From Streptomyces sp. D2-8 (lineage in GTDB: Bacteria > Actinomycetota > Actinomycetes > Streptomycetales > Streptomycetaceae), in assembly GCF_023184515.1 (NCBI RefSeq), contig NZ_JAAHBP010000003.1, positions 186,001-250,000 on the forward strand: a stretch of 64,000 nucleotides of DNA, read 5' to 3'. A program made the translations under genes and the position numbers. This document shows positions 19,163 through 29,268 of this stretch, piece after piece. A model generated the notes under the pieces. That model saw nothing but the letters and a program-made list of their open reading frames with translations, was not told the origin of the DNA and made no database searches. Every line of letters begins with the position of its first letter. Position 1 is the first letter of the stretch.

Positions 19163-19180
19163 TTGCTAAGCGCTTGCTCG
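19163..19180. promoter_or_regulatory. TTGCTAAGCGCTTGCTCG, possible TetR-type operator before the CoA-transferase gene
   Basis: AAGCGCTT (19168-19175) is a perfect palindrome flanked by TGCT on both sides. AGCAAGCGCTTGCT-like sites commonly precede acyl-CoA metabolism genes in actinobacteria. It is 78 bp upstream of ATG 19258. The binding protein is not known. Confidence 0.35.
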
Positions 19181-19257
19181 TTCAGGTCTTGTGTCGAGTG
19201 GGACACGTTCTTAGCATCACTGGTGTTACATCAGTTGTGTCACAGCATGGGGGCTGG

Positions 19258-20403
19258 ATGACCACGGCAACGACGCCAGCACACGGCCCGCTCACCGGCG
19301 TGCGCGTCGTCGAGCTGGCCGGCATCGGGCCCGGCCCGTTCGCCGCCATGCTCCTGGCCGACCTCGGGGCCGACGTCGTGCGCGTGGACCGCCCGGGCGG
19401 CCCCGGACTCGCGATCGACCCGGCCTGCGACGTCACCAACCGCAACAAGCGCTCGGTCGTCGTGGACCTGAAGGCCCCGGACGGCCCGGACCAGGTGCTC
19501 GACCTCGTGGCCCGCGCCGACATCCTGGTCGAGGGCAACCGACCCGGTGTCGCCGAGCGCCTCGGTGTCGGCCCCGGGGCCTGCCACGCCCGCAACCCGC
19601 GTCTGGTCTACGGCCGTATGACCGGCTGGGGCCAGGACGGACCGCTCGCCCAGCGCGCCGGGCACGACATCGCCTACATCGCCCCCACCGGCACCCTCGG
19701 CATGATCGGCCGGCCGGACGAGCCGCCGGCGGTCCCGGCCAACCTGCTCGGCGACTACGCGGGCGGTTCCCTCTACCTCGTCGTCGGTGTCCTCGCCGCC
19801 CTCCACCACGCCCGCGCGACCGGCACCGGCCAGGTCGTCGACGCCGCCATCGTCGACGGCACCGCCCATCTCGCCACGATGATCCACGGCATGCTCGCCG
19901 CCGGCGGCTGGCAGGACCGCCGCGGCGCCAACCTCCTGGACGGTGGCTGCCCGTACTACGGCACGTACGAGACGGCCGACGGCCGGTACATGGCCGTCGG
20001 CGCCCTGGAACCGCAGTTCTACGCGGAGTTCCTCGCCCTCCTCGGCATCGAGGACCAGGCCGCGGCCCGCAAGGACGTCACCCGCTGGGGTGAACTGCGC
20101 GAGCAGGTCGCCGCCCGCTTCAAGACCCGTACCAGGGACGAGTGGACGGACGCCTTCGACGGCTCCGACGCGTGCGTGGCGCCCGTGCTGTCGCTGCGCG
20201 AGGCCCCGCACCACCCGCACCTGGCCGCCCGCGGCACCTTCACCGACCACGGTGGCATCACCCAGCCCGCCCCGGCCCCCCGCTTCTCCGCGACCCCGAC
20301 CTCCGTCCGCACCGGCCCGGCCCGGCCGGGCGCCGACACGGCGGACGTCGCCCGGGACTGGGACGTCCCCGGGCTCCTCCCAGCGTCCCGAAACCCTCAG
20401 TGA
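19258..20403 (+). CDS. Family III CoA-transferase / alpha-methylacyl-CoA racemase-like
   Basis: 381 aa with the CaiB/BaiF fold: [68 protein letters not shown], and the conserved Asp in [11 protein letters not shown]. The group includes alpha-methylacyl-CoA racemase (Amacr: R/S-2-methylacyl-CoA epimerisation during branched-chain fatty-acid oxidation). The [14 protein letters not shown] segment and length favour a racemase over a transferase. It is followed 11 bp later by a thiolase and then FadB, so a shared role in degrading methyl-branched acyl-CoA, abundant in Streptomyces lipids, is a fair inference. Confidence 0.88.
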   Translation: MTTATTPAHGPLTGVRVVELAGIGPGPFAAMLLADLGADVVRVDRPGGPGLAIDPACDVTNRNKRSVVVDLKAPDGPDQVLDLVARADILVEGNRPGVAERLGVGPGACHARNPRLVYGRMTGWGQDGPLAQRAGHDIAYIAPTGTLGMIGRPDEPPAVPANLLGDYAGGSLYLVVGVLAALHHARATGTGQVVDAAIVDGTAHLATMIHGMLAAGGWQDRRGANLLDGGCPYYGTYETADGRYMAVGALEPQFYAEFLALLGIEDQAAARKDVTRWGELREQVAARFKTRTRDEWTDAFDGSDACVAPVLSLREAPHHPHLAARGTFTDHGGITQPAPAPRFSATPTSVRTGPARPGADTADVARDWDVPGLLPASRNPQ

Positions 20404-20414
20404 AAGGCCTCCTC

Positions 20415-21629
20415 GTGAGCACCGAAGCGTACGTGTACGACGCGATCCGCACCCCGCGCGGCCGCGGCAAGGCGGGCGGCGCCCTGCACGGCACCAAGCC
20501 CATCGACCTGGTCGTCGGACTCATCCACGAGATCCGCGCCCGGTTCCCCGGCCTCGACCCGGCCGCCGTCGACGACATCGTGCTGGGCGTCGTCAGCCCG
20601 GTCGGCGACCAGGGCTCCGACATCGCCCGGACCGCCGCCATCGCCGCCGGACTGCCCGACACGGTGGCCGGTGTGCAGGAGAACCGCTTCTGTGCCTCGG
20701 GCCTGGAGGCCGTCAACCTGGCCGCCGCCAAGGTGCGTTCCGGCTGGGAGGACCTCGTCCTCGCGGGCGGTGTCGAGTCCATGTCCCGGGTGCCGATGGC
20801 CTCCGACGGCGGCGCCTGGTTCAACGACCCGATGACCAACCTCGACGTCAACTTCGTCCCGCAGGGCATCGGCGCCGACCTCATCGCCACCATCGAGGGC
20901 TTCTCCCGGCGCGACGTCGACGAGTACGCGGCCCTCTCCCAGGAGCGGGCCGCCACCGCCACGAAGGAGGGCCGCTTCGAGAAGTCCGTCGTCCCCGTGA
21001 AGGACCGCGGCGGACTCGTCGTCCTCGACCACGACGAGCACCCGCGTCCCGGCACCACCGCCGACTCCCTCGCGAAGCTCAAGCCGTCCTTCGCGGACAT
21101 CGGCGAACTCGGCGGCTTCGACGCGGTGGCGCTCCAGCAGTACCACTGGGTGGAGAAGATCGACCACGTCCACCACGCGGGCAACTCCAGCGGCATCGTC
21201 GACGGCGCATCCCTCGTCGCGATCGGCTCCAAGGAGGTCGGCGAGCGCTACGGCCTCACGCCCCGCGCGCGGATCGTCTCCGCGGCCGTGTCCGGCTCCG
21301 AGCCCACCATCATGCTCACCGGTCCCGCCCCCGCCACCCGCAAGGCCCTCGCCAAGGCCGGACTCACCATCGACGACATCGACCTCGTCGAGATCAACGA
21401 GGCGTTCGCGGCGGTCGTGCTGCGCTTCGTCAAGGACATGGGCCTGTCCCTGGACAAGGTCAACGTCAACGGCGGCGCGATCGCGCTCGGCCACCCCCTC
21501 GGCGCCACCGGCGCGATGATCCTCGGCACCCTCGTCGACGAACTGGAGCGCCAGGACAAGCGCTACGGCCTCGCCACGCTGTGCGTCGGCGGCGGCATGG
21601 GCGTCGCCACGATCGTCGAGCGCATCTGA
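20415..21629 (+). CDS. fadA: Acetyl-CoA C-acyltransferase (thiolase)
   Basis: 404 aa. The active-site cysteine for acyl loading lies in [20 protein letters not shown], the [13 protein letters not shown] and [11 protein letters not shown] motifs are intact, the catalytic His is in [18 protein letters not shown] and the second Cys in [15 protein letters not shown]. It performs the last, CoA-dependent cleavage step of beta-oxidation. GTG 20415 has GAAAGG upstream. It lies 11 bp after the racemase-like gene and 34 bp before the FadB gene, forming a beta-oxidation operon. Confidence 0.95.
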   Translation: MSTEAYVYDAIRTPRGRGKAGGALHGTKPIDLVVGLIHEIRARFPGLDPAAVDDIVLGVVSPVGDQGSDIARTAAIAAGLPDTVAGVQENRFCASGLEAVNLAAAKVRSGWEDLVLAGGVESMSRVPMASDGGAWFNDPMTNLDVNFVPQGIGADLIATIEGFSRRDVDEYAALSQERAATATKEGRFEKSVVPVKDRGGLVVLDHDEHPRPGTTADSLAKLKPSFADIGELGGFDAVALQQYHWVEKIDHVHHAGNSSGIVDGASLVAIGSKEVGERYGLTPRARIVSAAVSGSEPTIMLTGPAPATRKALAKAGLTIDDIDLVEINEAFAAVVLRFVKDMGLSLDKVNVNGGAIALGHPLGATGAMILGTLVDELERQDKRYGLATLCVGGGMGVATIVERI

Positions 21630-21663
21630 CCCCCTCCCGACGGATCACACGGAGCACCTCCAC

Positions 21664-23850
21664 ATGAGCACTGAGCCCACCACCATCCGCTGGGAACAGG
21701 ACCGCACCGGCCTCGTCACCCTCGTCATCGACGACCCGAACCAGTCCGCGAACACCATGAACCAGGCGTTCCGCGACTCGCTCGCCGCCGTCACCGACCG
21801 CCTGGAGGCCGAGAAGGACTCCATCCGGGGCGTCATCATCACCTCCGCCAAGAAGACCTTCTTCGCCGGCGGCGACCTGCGCGACCTCATCCGCGTCACG
21901 CCCGAGACGGCCCAGGAGCTGTTCGACGGCGGCATGGCGATCAAGCGGAACCTGCGCCGCATCGAGACCCTCGGCAAGCCGGTCGTCGCCGCGCTCAACG
22001 GCGCGGCCCTCGGCGGCGGTTACGAGATCGCTCTCGCCTGCCACCACCGCGTCGCCCTCGACGCGCCCGGCTCCAAGATCGGCTGCCCCGAGGTCACCCT
22101 CGGCCTGCTCCCCGGGGGCGGCGGCGTCGTCCGCACCGTCCGCCTGCTGGGCATCGCCGACGCCCTGCTGAAGGTCCTCCTCCAGGGCACCCAGTACAGC
22201 CCGCGCCGCGCCCAGGAGAACGGCCTCGTCGACGACGTGGCCGCCACCCAGGAGGAACTCCTCGCCAAGGCCCGCGCCTTCATCGACGCCAACCCCGAGT
22301 CCCAGCAGCCCTGGGACAAGCCCGGCTACCGGATCCCGGGCGGCACGCCGGCCAACCCCAAGTTCGCCGCGAACCTGCCCGCCTTCCCGGCCAGCCTGCG
22401 CAAGCAGACCAACGGCGCCCCCTACCCGGCGCCGCGCAACATCCTCGCCGCCGCCGTCGAGGGCTCCCAGGTCGACTTCGAGACCGCGCAGGTCATCGAG
22501 GCCCGCTACTTCGTGGACCTCGCGGCCGGCCAGACCTCGAAGAACATGATCCAGGCCTTCTTCTTCGATCTCCAGGCCGTCAACTCCGGCGCCAACCGCC
22601 CCCAGGGCATCGAGCCCCGCAAGGTCCGCAAGGTAGCCGTCCTCGGCGCCGGGATGATGGGCGCGGGCATCGCCTACTCCTGCGCCCGCGCCGGCATCGA
22701 CGTCGTCCTGAAGGACGTGTCCCTGGAGGCGGCCCTCAAGGGCAAGGACTACTCCGAGAAGCTGTGCACCAAGGCCGTCGCCAAGGGCCGCACGACCCAG
22801 GACAAGGCCGACGCGCTGCTCGCCCGCATCACCCCCAGCGCCGAGGTCCAGGACCTGGCCGGCTGCGACGCCGTCATCGAGGCCGTCTTCGAGGACACCT
22901 CCCTCAAGCACAAGGTGTTCCAGGAGATCCAGCACGTCGTGGAGCCCGACGCGCTGCTGTGCTCCAACACCTCCACCCTGCCCATCACCGCCCTCGCCGA
23001 AGGCGTGGAGCGCCAGGGCGACTTCATCGGCCTGCACTTCTTCTCGCCCGTCGACAAGATGCCGCTCGTCGAGATCATCAAGGGCGAGCGCACCGGCGAG
23101 GAGGCCCTGGCCCGGGCCTTCGACCTGGTCCGGCAGATCAACAAGACGCCGATCGTCGTCAATGACTCGCGCGGCTTCTTCACCTCCCGTGTCATCGGCC
23201 ACTTCATCAACGAGGGCGTCGCCATGGTCGGCGAGGGCATCGAACCCGCCTCGGTCGAGCAGGCCGCCGCCCAGGCCGGCTACCCGGCCAAGGTGCTGTC
23301 CCTGATGGACGAACTGACGCTGACCCTGCCCCGCAAGATCCGGGCCGAGACGAAGCGCGCGGTCGAGGAGGCGGGCGGCACCTGGACGGCCCACCCCGCC
23401 GAGGCCGTCATCGACCGCATGGTCGACGAGTTCGGCCGCACCGGCCGCAGCGGCGGCGCCGGTTTCTACGACTACGGCGACGACGGCAAGCGCACCGGAC
23501 TCTGGCCCGGACTGCGCGAGCACTACACCAAGCCGGGGTATCGGATCCCGTTCCGGGACATGCAGGAGCGCATGCTGTTCTCCGAGGCGCTGGACACCGT
23601 CCGGCTGCTGGAGGAGGGCGTGCTGACCTCCGTCGCCGACGCCAACATCGGCTCCATCTTCGGCATCGGTTTCCCGGGCTGGACCGGCGGCGTGCTCCAG
23701 TACATCAACGGCTACGAGGGCGGCCTGCCCGGATTCGTGGCACGCGCGCGTGAACTCGCCGAGCAGTACGGGCAGCGCTTCGCCCCGCCCGCGCTGCTGG
23801 TGGAGAAGGCGGAGAAGGGGGAGCGGTTCAGCGACTCAGCCCGCGCCTGA
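21664..23850 (+). CDS. fadB: Trifunctional-type fatty-acid oxidation alpha subunit (enoyl-CoA hydratase / 3-hydroxyacyl-CoA dehydrogenase)
   Basis: 728 aa. Residues about 1-190 form a crotonase domain (KKTFFAGGDLRDL, LNGAALGGGYEIALACHHRV, LGLLPGGGGVVR). A linker precedes the NAD-binding domain (about 320-500; VAVLGAGMMGAGIAYSCARA, GCDAVIEAVFED, CSNTSTLPI, GLHFFSPVDKMPLVEI). The C-terminal dehydrogenase domain follows (DSRGFFTSRVIGHFINEGVA). With the thiolase just upstream it forms the FadBA complex: hydration, oxidation and thiolysis of acyl-CoA. The 3' end overlaps the convergent MerR gene by 15 bp. ATG 21664 follows GGAGCACCTCCAC. Confidence 0.95.
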   Translation: MSTEPTTIRWEQDRTGLVTLVIDDPNQSANTMNQAFRDSLAAVTDRLEAEKDSIRGVIITSAKKTFFAGGDLRDLIRVTPETAQELFDGGMAIKRNLRRIETLGKPVVAALNGAALGGGYEIALACHHRVALDAPGSKIGCPEVTLGLLPGGGGVVRTVRLLGIADALLKVLLQGTQYSPRRAQENGLVDDVAATQEELLAKARAFIDANPESQQPWDKPGYRIPGGTPANPKFAANLPAFPASLRKQTNGAPYPAPRNILAAAVEGSQVDFETAQVIEARYFVDLAAGQTSKNMIQAFFFDLQAVNSGANRPQGIEPRKVRKVAVLGAGMMGAGIAYSCARAGIDVVLKDVSLEAALKGKDYSEKLCTKAVAKGRTTQDKADALLARITPSAEVQDLAGCDAVIEAVFEDTSLKHKVFQEIQHVVEPDALLCSNTSTLPITALAEGVERQGDFIGLHFFSPVDKMPLVEIIKGERTGEEALARAFDLVRQINKTPIVVNDSRGFFTSRVIGHFINEGVAMVGEGIEPASVEQAAAQAGYPAKVLSLMDELTLTLPRKIRAETKRAVEEAGGTWTAHPAEAVIDRMVDEFGRTGRSGGAGFYDYGDDGKRTGLWPGLREHYTKPGYRIPFRDMQERMLFSEALDTVRLLEEGVLTSVADANIGSIFGIGFPGWTGGVLQYINGYEGGLPGFVARARELAEQYGQRFAPPALLVEKAEKGERFSDSARA

Positions 23851-24558
23851 CCCGCCGGAGCCCGAAGGCCCGGTGAGCCACTCGCCCAGCTCTTCCTTCA
23901 GCGACCGCTGAAAGGCGGTGAGGAGCGCCTGCACCACCAGCGGGTGCATGTGCGCCGACAGGGACCGCACGTCCCGTGCGTCACGCTCCGCCACCTCGCC
24001 GCGGAAGAGCTGCGACAGCTCCCGGGCCGCGGCGCGCGCGTGTTCGATGAGCACCTTGCGCGCCGCGACGATCGCCTCCTGGGAGAGCGGCACGTCCAGC
24101 AGTCCGGCGCCGAGCCGGAGCAGACCGAGGTCGGCCTCGTACCCGCCGTCCGCGGGCCGGACCACGCCCATCGCGACGAGCCGCTCGACGTCCTCGTCGC
24201 CCAACGGCCGTCCGGCTCGCCGCTCCAGCTCCGCACGGCCGACCGTCTCGACGGTCTCCGGCGCCCAGGAGGCCACCACGGCCCGGTGGATGGCGAGGTC
24301 GTGCGCGGTCAGGTCCGGTGGCAGCTGCCGCAGGTAGCGCTCGATGCCGGCCAGCGTCATGCCCTGCTGCTGCAACTCCTCGATCAGCGCCAGCCGGGCC
24401 AGATGCTCGCGCCCGTAATGCCCCACGCGCCGCGGACCGAGCACCGGCGGGGGCAGCAGCCCTCTGGTGCCGTAGAAGCGGACCGTGCGCACCGTGACGC
24501 CGGCCCGGGCGGCCAGCTCGTCGATCGTGAGGGTCGGCTCCTCGGTGTCGGTCGTCAT
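23836..24558 (-). CDS. MerR-family transcriptional regulator
   Basis: 240 aa. The N-terminal winged helix (TIDELAARAGVTVRTVRFYG, TRGLLPPPVLGPRRVGHYGR) is typical of MerR activators and is followed by the LALIEELQQQGMTLAGIERYL coiled helix. The long C-terminal effector region (about 110-230) has no metal-binding cysteines, so an organic or acyl-CoA ligand is more likely than a metal. It converges on fadB with a 15-bp overlap, and its own promoter faces the amino-acid permease gene. Control of the beta-oxidation operon is possible from location only. Confidence 0.88.
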   Translation of the reverse strand: MTTDTEEPTLTIDELAARAGVTVRTVRFYGTRGLLPPPVLGPRRVGHYGREHLARLALIEELQQQGMTLAGIERYLRQLPPDLTAHDLAIHRAVVASWAPETVETVGRAELERRAGRPLGDEDVERLVAMGVVRPADGGYEADLGLLRLGAGLLDVPLSQEAIVAARKVLIEHARAAARELSQLFRGEVAERDARDVRSLSAHMHPLVVQALLTAFQRSLKEELGEWLTGPSGSGGSGAG

Positions 24559-24827
24559 GTGCAGCAGTATCGCTGTCTCACCAGTGCTGTGAAACCTCAC
24601 CCGCAGCCCTTGATGACCATGCGGTGAACGGCCGGTGGCCCCTGTGCGTGTCCGTAGTGGACCTTGTGAGAGGTGACGCTCTGTGACGCGGGCCACCGAA
24701 TGGGCACGGATCGGTGTGGGAAGGTGCTGCCTTGGTCTGCGCCGCGTCACAAGGGTGGTGCGGGCCATTGCACTGTACGGACCCCGGGCCCACGACGTCC
24801 GGGGCGATCCAGAGAGTGGAACCACCC

Positions 24828-26294
24828 GTGAGCAAGGACGCCGTGAACACGGCTGCGGCCACGCCGCGTACCGAGGCGGCCGCAGTGCCCGCGGACGCGG
24901 GCGACGCCGGCTACAGCAAGGACCTCAAGGCCCGCCACGTCAACATGATCGCCATCGGGGGCGCGATCGGCACCGGACTCTTCCTCGGCGCGGGCGGCCG
25001 CCTCCACACCGCGGGCCCGGCGCTGGCGATCGCGTACCTGGTCTGCGGCATCTTCGCCTTCTTCGTGGTCCGGGCCCTCGGCGAGCTCGTGCTCTACCGC
25101 CCTTCCTCGGGCTCCTTCGTGTCGTACGCGCGCGAGTTCCTCGGCGAGAAGGGCGCGTACGTCGCCGGCTGGATGTACTTCCTGAACTGGTCGACCACCG
25201 GCATCGCCGACATCACCGCGATCGCGCTCTACACGCACTACTGGAGCCTGTTCACCGACATCCCCCAGTGGGTGCTCGCGCTGGTCGCCCTCGCGGTGGT
25301 GCTGGCGGTGAACCTGATCTCGGTGAAGATCTTCGGCGAGATGGAATTCTGGTTCGCGATCATCAAGGTCGCCACGCTCGTCGGGTTCATGCTCATCGGC
25401 ATCTTCCTGCTCGCCACGCAGCACGAGGTGGGCGGCCGGACCCCGGGCCTGAGCGTCATCACCGACAACGGCGGCGTCTTCCCGCACGGCATGATGCCGG
25501 TCGTCCTCGTCATGCAGGGCGTGATCTTCGCGTACGCCGCGCTGGAGCTGGTCGGTGTCGCCGCGGGCGAGACCGCCGAGCCGGAGAAGGTCGTCCCGCG
25601 CGCGGTGAACTCGATCATGTGGCGCGTGGGCCTCTTCTACGTCGGCTCGGTCGTCCTGCTGGCCCTGCTGCTGCCGGGTTCGGTCTACTCGGCCGACCAG
25701 AGCCCCTTCGTCACGGTGCTGTCGAAGATCGGCGTCCCGGCCGCGGGCGACGTGATGAACCTGGTGGTCCTGACGGCCGCCATGTCCTCCCTCAACTCCG
25801 GCCTGTACTCCACGGGCCGCATCCTGCGCTCCATGGCGATGGCGGGCTCCGCCCCGAAGTTCACCGCGCGCATGAACCGCAGCCAGGTCCCCTACGGCGG
25901 CATCCTGCTGACCTGCGCGGTGTGCGTGCTCGGCGTCGGCCTGAACTTCCTCGTGCCGGCCCAGGCCTTCGAGATCGTGCTGAACGTCGCCTCGCTCGGC
26001 ATCATCAGCACCTGGGTGATCATCATGGTCTGCCACCTGGTCTTCGTCCGCCGCGCCAAGGCGGGCCTGATCCGCCGCCCGTCCTTCCGCCTCTTCGGCA
26101 GCCCGGTCACCGAGATCACCACGATCGCCTTCCTGCTGGCCTGCCTCGGCATGATGTGGAACGACCACGAGGTCGGCCGCAAGACCCTCCTGCTCATCCC
26201 GCTGATCGCGGCCATGCTGGTCGCGGGCTGGTTCGCCATCCGCCGCCGGGTCTCGCGGACGGCGGACCAGGAGCTGTCACAGCTGACGAAGTAG
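24828..26294 (+). CDS. APC-superfamily amino-acid permease (L-asparagine permease-like)
   Basis: 488 aa with about 12 membrane helices. The amino-acid/proton symporter signature starts DLKARHVNMIAIGGAIGTGL and continues FLGAGGRLHTAGPALAIAYL. Other landmarks are LGELVLYRPSSGSFVSYARE, KIFGEMEFWFAIIKV and YAALELVGVAAGETAEPEKVV. The AAT group imports asparagine, GABA, proline or aromatic acids; the SGSFVSYAREFLGEKGAY and FPHGMMPVV segments look most like AnsP. GTG 24828 gives a 35-residue polar N-terminus before helix 1; an ORF extension to 24714 lacks a site. It is divergent from the MerR gene with 269 bp between. Confidence 0.88.
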   Translation: MSKDAVNTAAATPRTEAAAVPADAGDAGYSKDLKARHVNMIAIGGAIGTGLFLGAGGRLHTAGPALAIAYLVCGIFAFFVVRALGELVLYRPSSGSFVSYAREFLGEKGAYVAGWMYFLNWSTTGIADITAIALYTHYWSLFTDIPQWVLALVALAVVLAVNLISVKIFGEMEFWFAIIKVATLVGFMLIGIFLLATQHEVGGRTPGLSVITDNGGVFPHGMMPVVLVMQGVIFAYAALELVGVAAGETAEPEKVVPRAVNSIMWRVGLFYVGSVVLLALLLPGSVYSADQSPFVTVLSKIGVPAAGDVMNLVVLTAAMSSLNSGLYSTGRILRSMAMAGSAPKFTARMNRSQVPYGGILLTCAVCVLGVGLNFLVPAQAFEIVLNVASLGIISTWVIIMVCHLVFVRRAKAGLIRRPSFRLFGSPVTEITTIAFLLACLGMMWNDHEVGRKTLLLIPLIAAMLVAGWFAIRRRVSRTADQELSQLTK

Positions 26295-26381
26295 TCGGCG
26301 GCGGCCCGTTGTCAGTGGCCGCGGCTACGGTGGCGTCATGGACGACCACGGGGACCGAGACCCCGGTGCGGATCGATCGGC

Positions 26382-27269
26382 TCAGCCCTGGCTGTCGAAG
26401 GCCCGCACCAGGCAGTCGCCGAGGCTCTGCGCGATGCTCCCGTCGGGGTCCAGGCGGGGGTTGAAGATCGCGACGGTGAGGCCGACCGCCCCGCCGCCCG
26501 ACAGCGCCGTGCGCAGGACGGTTTCCAGTTCCTGCCAGGTCAGGCCGTCCGGCTGGCGGTAGTCGACGGCGGGCATGATCGCGTCGTCCAGGACATCGAC
26601 GTCGAGATGGATCCAGTAACCGGCGCCGACGCCGTCACCGGTCAGCAGCCTGACCGCGCGCCGGGCCGACTCGGCCGCCCCCAGGGCGCGCACGGTGTCC
26701 AGTTCCAGCGCGTGCAGCGCGGTCGGCAGCGACTGCATCCCGTACGCCGCGGACTCCTCCGCGTCCCGGAACCCCAGGGCGACGACGTCCTCGTCCCGCA
26801 CGAGCGGGCCCCGGCCCTCCAGGTCGGCCAGCACGCGCGGGCCGCGCCCGGTTGCCAGGGCGAGTTCCATGGAGGCCACCTCGCCGGCCGGCTCCGCCGA
26901 CGGCTGGTAGAAGTCGGTGTGCCCGTCCAGGAAGAGCAGACCGTGCCGGTCGCGGCGGCGCAGGGCGAGCAGGTTGCCGAGCAGCACGCTGCAGTCGCCG
27001 CCGAGCACGACGGGGAACCGGCCCTCGTCGAGGACCTCGCCCACGGCGTCGGCCAGGGCGACGGAGTACGCGGCGATGCCGTCCGGGTTCAGGATCCCCG
27101 TCGCCGGGTCCCGCTCCGGGTCGTACGGGGGCGGCTCGACCCGGCCCGCGTGCCCCGCCCCGAGCCCCTCGGCCAACCCGGCCCCGAGGAGCGCCGCCGG
27201 CAGGTCCTCGACACCGGTGGGGCGCAGCCCGAGCACGGACGGTGCCTCGACGATCGTCACGTTCCGCAC
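26382..27269 (-). CDS. Arginase/ureohydrolase-family protein with GGDCS in place of GGDHS
   Basis: 295 aa with the arginase fold: VTIVEAPSVLGLRPTG, FPVVLGGDCSVLLGNLLALR, LLFLDGHTDFYQP, IHLDVDVLDDAIMPAVDYRQ and GLTVAIFNPRLDPDGS. In arginase and agmatinase the first metal ligand is the His of GGDH; here it is Cys. The DxHxD and DxD motifs for the other Mn ligands remain, although D-A-H is D-G-H. Such variants occur in an uncharacterised actinobacterial subgroup, so substrate and even metal are uncertain. GTG 27269 has GAGGAG 6 nt upstream; ATG 27323 is an alternative adding 18 residues. It converges on the permease gene. Confidence 0.8.
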   Translation of the reverse strand: MRNVTIVEAPSVLGLRPTGVEDLPAALLGAGLAEGLGAGHAGRVEPPPYDPERDPATGILNPDGIAAYSVALADAVGEVLDEGRFPVVLGGDCSVLLGNLLALRRRDRHGLLFLDGHTDFYQPSAEPAGEVASMELALATGRGPRVLADLEGRGPLVRDEDVVALGFRDAEESAAYGMQSLPTALHALELDTVRALGAAESARRAVRLLTGDGVGAGYWIHLDVDVLDDAIMPAVDYRQPDGLTWQELETVLRTALSGGGAVGLTVAIFNPRLDPDGSIAQSLGDCLVRAFDSQG

Positions 27270-27539
27270 GTCCGGCTCCTCGGTCGGCCCGACAAACCCG
27301 CCGGACGGACGCGCCCGGTGCATGGGCTCACCGTAGACCGAGGGCCGGAAGGAAGCGCGTTGCCTCGGAGCCGACGGCGGGGCGTTGCGCAACCCGGCGC
27401 AGCGGGGCGCCGCGCCGCCCACCCGTTCCGCCCCAGCGGCACGACCGCCCGCAGCTGAGCGGGCCGGGTCGACCGGAGACAGGGGGTCTGGGCCGCCCGC
27501 AGCCCCCCGGCATCCGAAGCCCAGCCCGGGCCAGCCCTG

Positions 27540-29057
27540 TCAGTGGCGTCCCGGCCCGTGCTCCCCGTGCCCGTGCACCCCGTTCGTCGCCTCGATCCGT
27601 TTCCACGACCTGGGTTGCGGAACGGCCCCCGACGCCTTGGCCACCGCCGCGGCCCGGGCCGCCGGTACCCCCGGCTTCGACGGCTGGAACAGCCACGTGT
27701 CGAACAGTGCGGCCAGCGGCTTGCCCGAGACCTCCTCCGCGTACCGCCGGAAGTCCGCCACCGACGCGTTGCCGTGGGCGTACTTCGACGGCCAGCCCTT
27801 GAGGATCGCGAGGAACGCCTCGTCGCCGATCTTGTTGCGCAGGGCCTGCACGGCCAGCGCCCCCCGGTCGTAGACCGCCGTGTGGAACTGGTTGTCAGGT
27901 CCGGGATCCCCGGGCTTCACCGTCCAGAACGGGTCGTCGGCCGGATGCGAGGCGTACACGTGGTCGGCGAGTTCCTGCGCCGTGCCCTCGCCCTCGTGCT
28001 CGGACCACAGCCACTGCGCGTAGCGCGCGAAGCCCTCGTTGATCCAGATGTCCTTCCAGCCCTTGAGCGACACCTCGTCGCCGTACCACTGGTGGGCCAG
28101 TTCATGGACGACGAGGGACACGTTCGACCCGTTCGCGAACTGCCGCGGGCTGTAGAACGGCCGGGTCTGGGTCTCCAGCGCGTACCCGGTGTTCGTGTTC
28201 GGCACGTACCCGCCGAGCGCGTTGTAGGGGTACGGCCCGAAGTACCCGGCCAGCCAGTCCGCGATCTCCCCGGTCCGTTCGATGCTCGCCCGCGCCGCCC
28301 CGGCATGGGCGCCGAGATCCTTGCTGTAGGCGTTGAGGACCGGAATGCCGCCCTCGGTCGTGCCGGTCGTGATGTCGAACCTCCCGACCGCGAGCGTGGC
28401 GAGGTACGTGGTCTGCGGTTTGTCGGACCGCCAGTTCCAGCGGGTCCAGCCGAGCCGCGAACTCGTGGACTGGAGCGTGCCGTTGGAGATGGCCTGCGTG
28501 CCGTCCGGAACCAGCACGGACACGTCGTAGGTCGCCTTGTCGAGCGGATGGTCGTTGCCAGGGAACCACCACGCCGCCGCCTCGGGCTCGTTCGCCGCGA
28601 CGCCCCCGTCCGGGGTGCGGTGCCAGCTGGTGAAACCGTAGGCCTGCTTCGACGACGGCACCCCGCGGTAGCGCACGACGACCGTGACGGACGTGTCCTT
28701 GGCCAGCGGGCTCTTCGGCGTGATCTCCAGCTCGTGCTCGCCCGAGGTCCGGAACGAGGCCTTCGTTCCGTTGACGCGCACCTCTCCGACGTCCAGCAGG
28801 AAGTCCAGGTTGAAGCTCGACAGGTCCTGCGTGGTGCGGGCGACGAGGGTCGCCGTGCCCTCCAGCTCGTCCGTGGCCGGCTGGTACTTCAGCCGGAGGT
28901 CGTAGTGGGAGACGTCGTATCCGCCGTTGCCGAAGGCCGGGTAGTAGGGGTCGCCGATACCCGGCGCGCCGGGGGAGTGGGGGGCGGCCGACGCCGGGAT
29001 CGCCAGCAGGAGAACGGCCGCTGCCAGGGCTCCCGGCGCGATGATTCTGCGGTGCAC
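27540..29057 (-). CDS. Secreted M1-family zinc aminopeptidase
   Basis: 505 aa. The signal peptide (IIAPGALAAAVLLLAIPASA) is cleaved near residue 24. An N-terminal beta-sandwich (about 30-220) precedes the gluzincin domain with zinc motif H318-E-L-A-H322 and E341 (WINEGFARY). The expected GxMEN exopeptidase motif is replaced by NTGYALETQT, in which the Glu is kept. It lacks the long C-terminal helical domain of PepN (about 860 aa), as secreted actinobacterial M1 enzymes do. The C-terminus is His/Gly-rich (GVHGHGEHGPGRH). GTG 29057 follows TTGGAGCC. It is divergent from an S15 peptidase gene, suggesting joint peptide scavenging. Confidence 0.93.
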   Translation of the reverse strand: MHRRIIAPGALAAAVLLLAIPASAAPHSPGAPGIGDPYYPAFGNGGYDVSHYDLRLKYQPATDELEGTATLVARTTQDLSSFNLDFLLDVGEVRVNGTKASFRTSGEHELEITPKSPLAKDTSVTVVVRYRGVPSSKQAYGFTSWHRTPDGGVAANEPEAAAWWFPGNDHPLDKATYDVSVLVPDGTQAISNGTLQSTSSRLGWTRWNWRSDKPQTTYLATLAVGRFDITTGTTEGGIPVLNAYSKDLGAHAGAARASIERTGEIADWLAGYFGPYPYNALGGYVPNTNTGYALETQTRPFYSPRQFANGSNVSLVVHELAHQWYGDEVSLKGWKDIWINEGFARYAQWLWSEHEGEGTAQELADHVYASHPADDPFWTVKPGDPGPDNQFHTAVYDRGALAVQALRNKIGDEAFLAILKGWPSKYAHGNASVADFRRYAEEVSGKPLAALFDTWLFQPSKPGVPAARAAAVAKASGAVPQPRSWKRIEATNGVHGHGEHGPGRH

Positions 29058-29268
29058 GCAAGGCTCCAAGTCGTAGGGTTTTGAGGTCTTCCGGAGTCTG
29101 TCCGGAGCGTATTGACTCCCTGTGCTCCTGATCATGTCCATGGCCCCCGCTGTCACACGATCGCCATTCGGCCGACATGAGACACCCGCCCCGAAGGCTC
29201 GTCCCGGACACGCCGGTCCGTCAGCTGCCCTCTTCTGAACGGGAGTTCACCGATGTACCGTCCGGCGC

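Noticed and set aside
24828..26294. Permease as part of the asparagine-degradation or arginine gene set with the arginase-like gene
   Set aside because: The two genes are convergent and share no operon; the apparent link is adjacency only.
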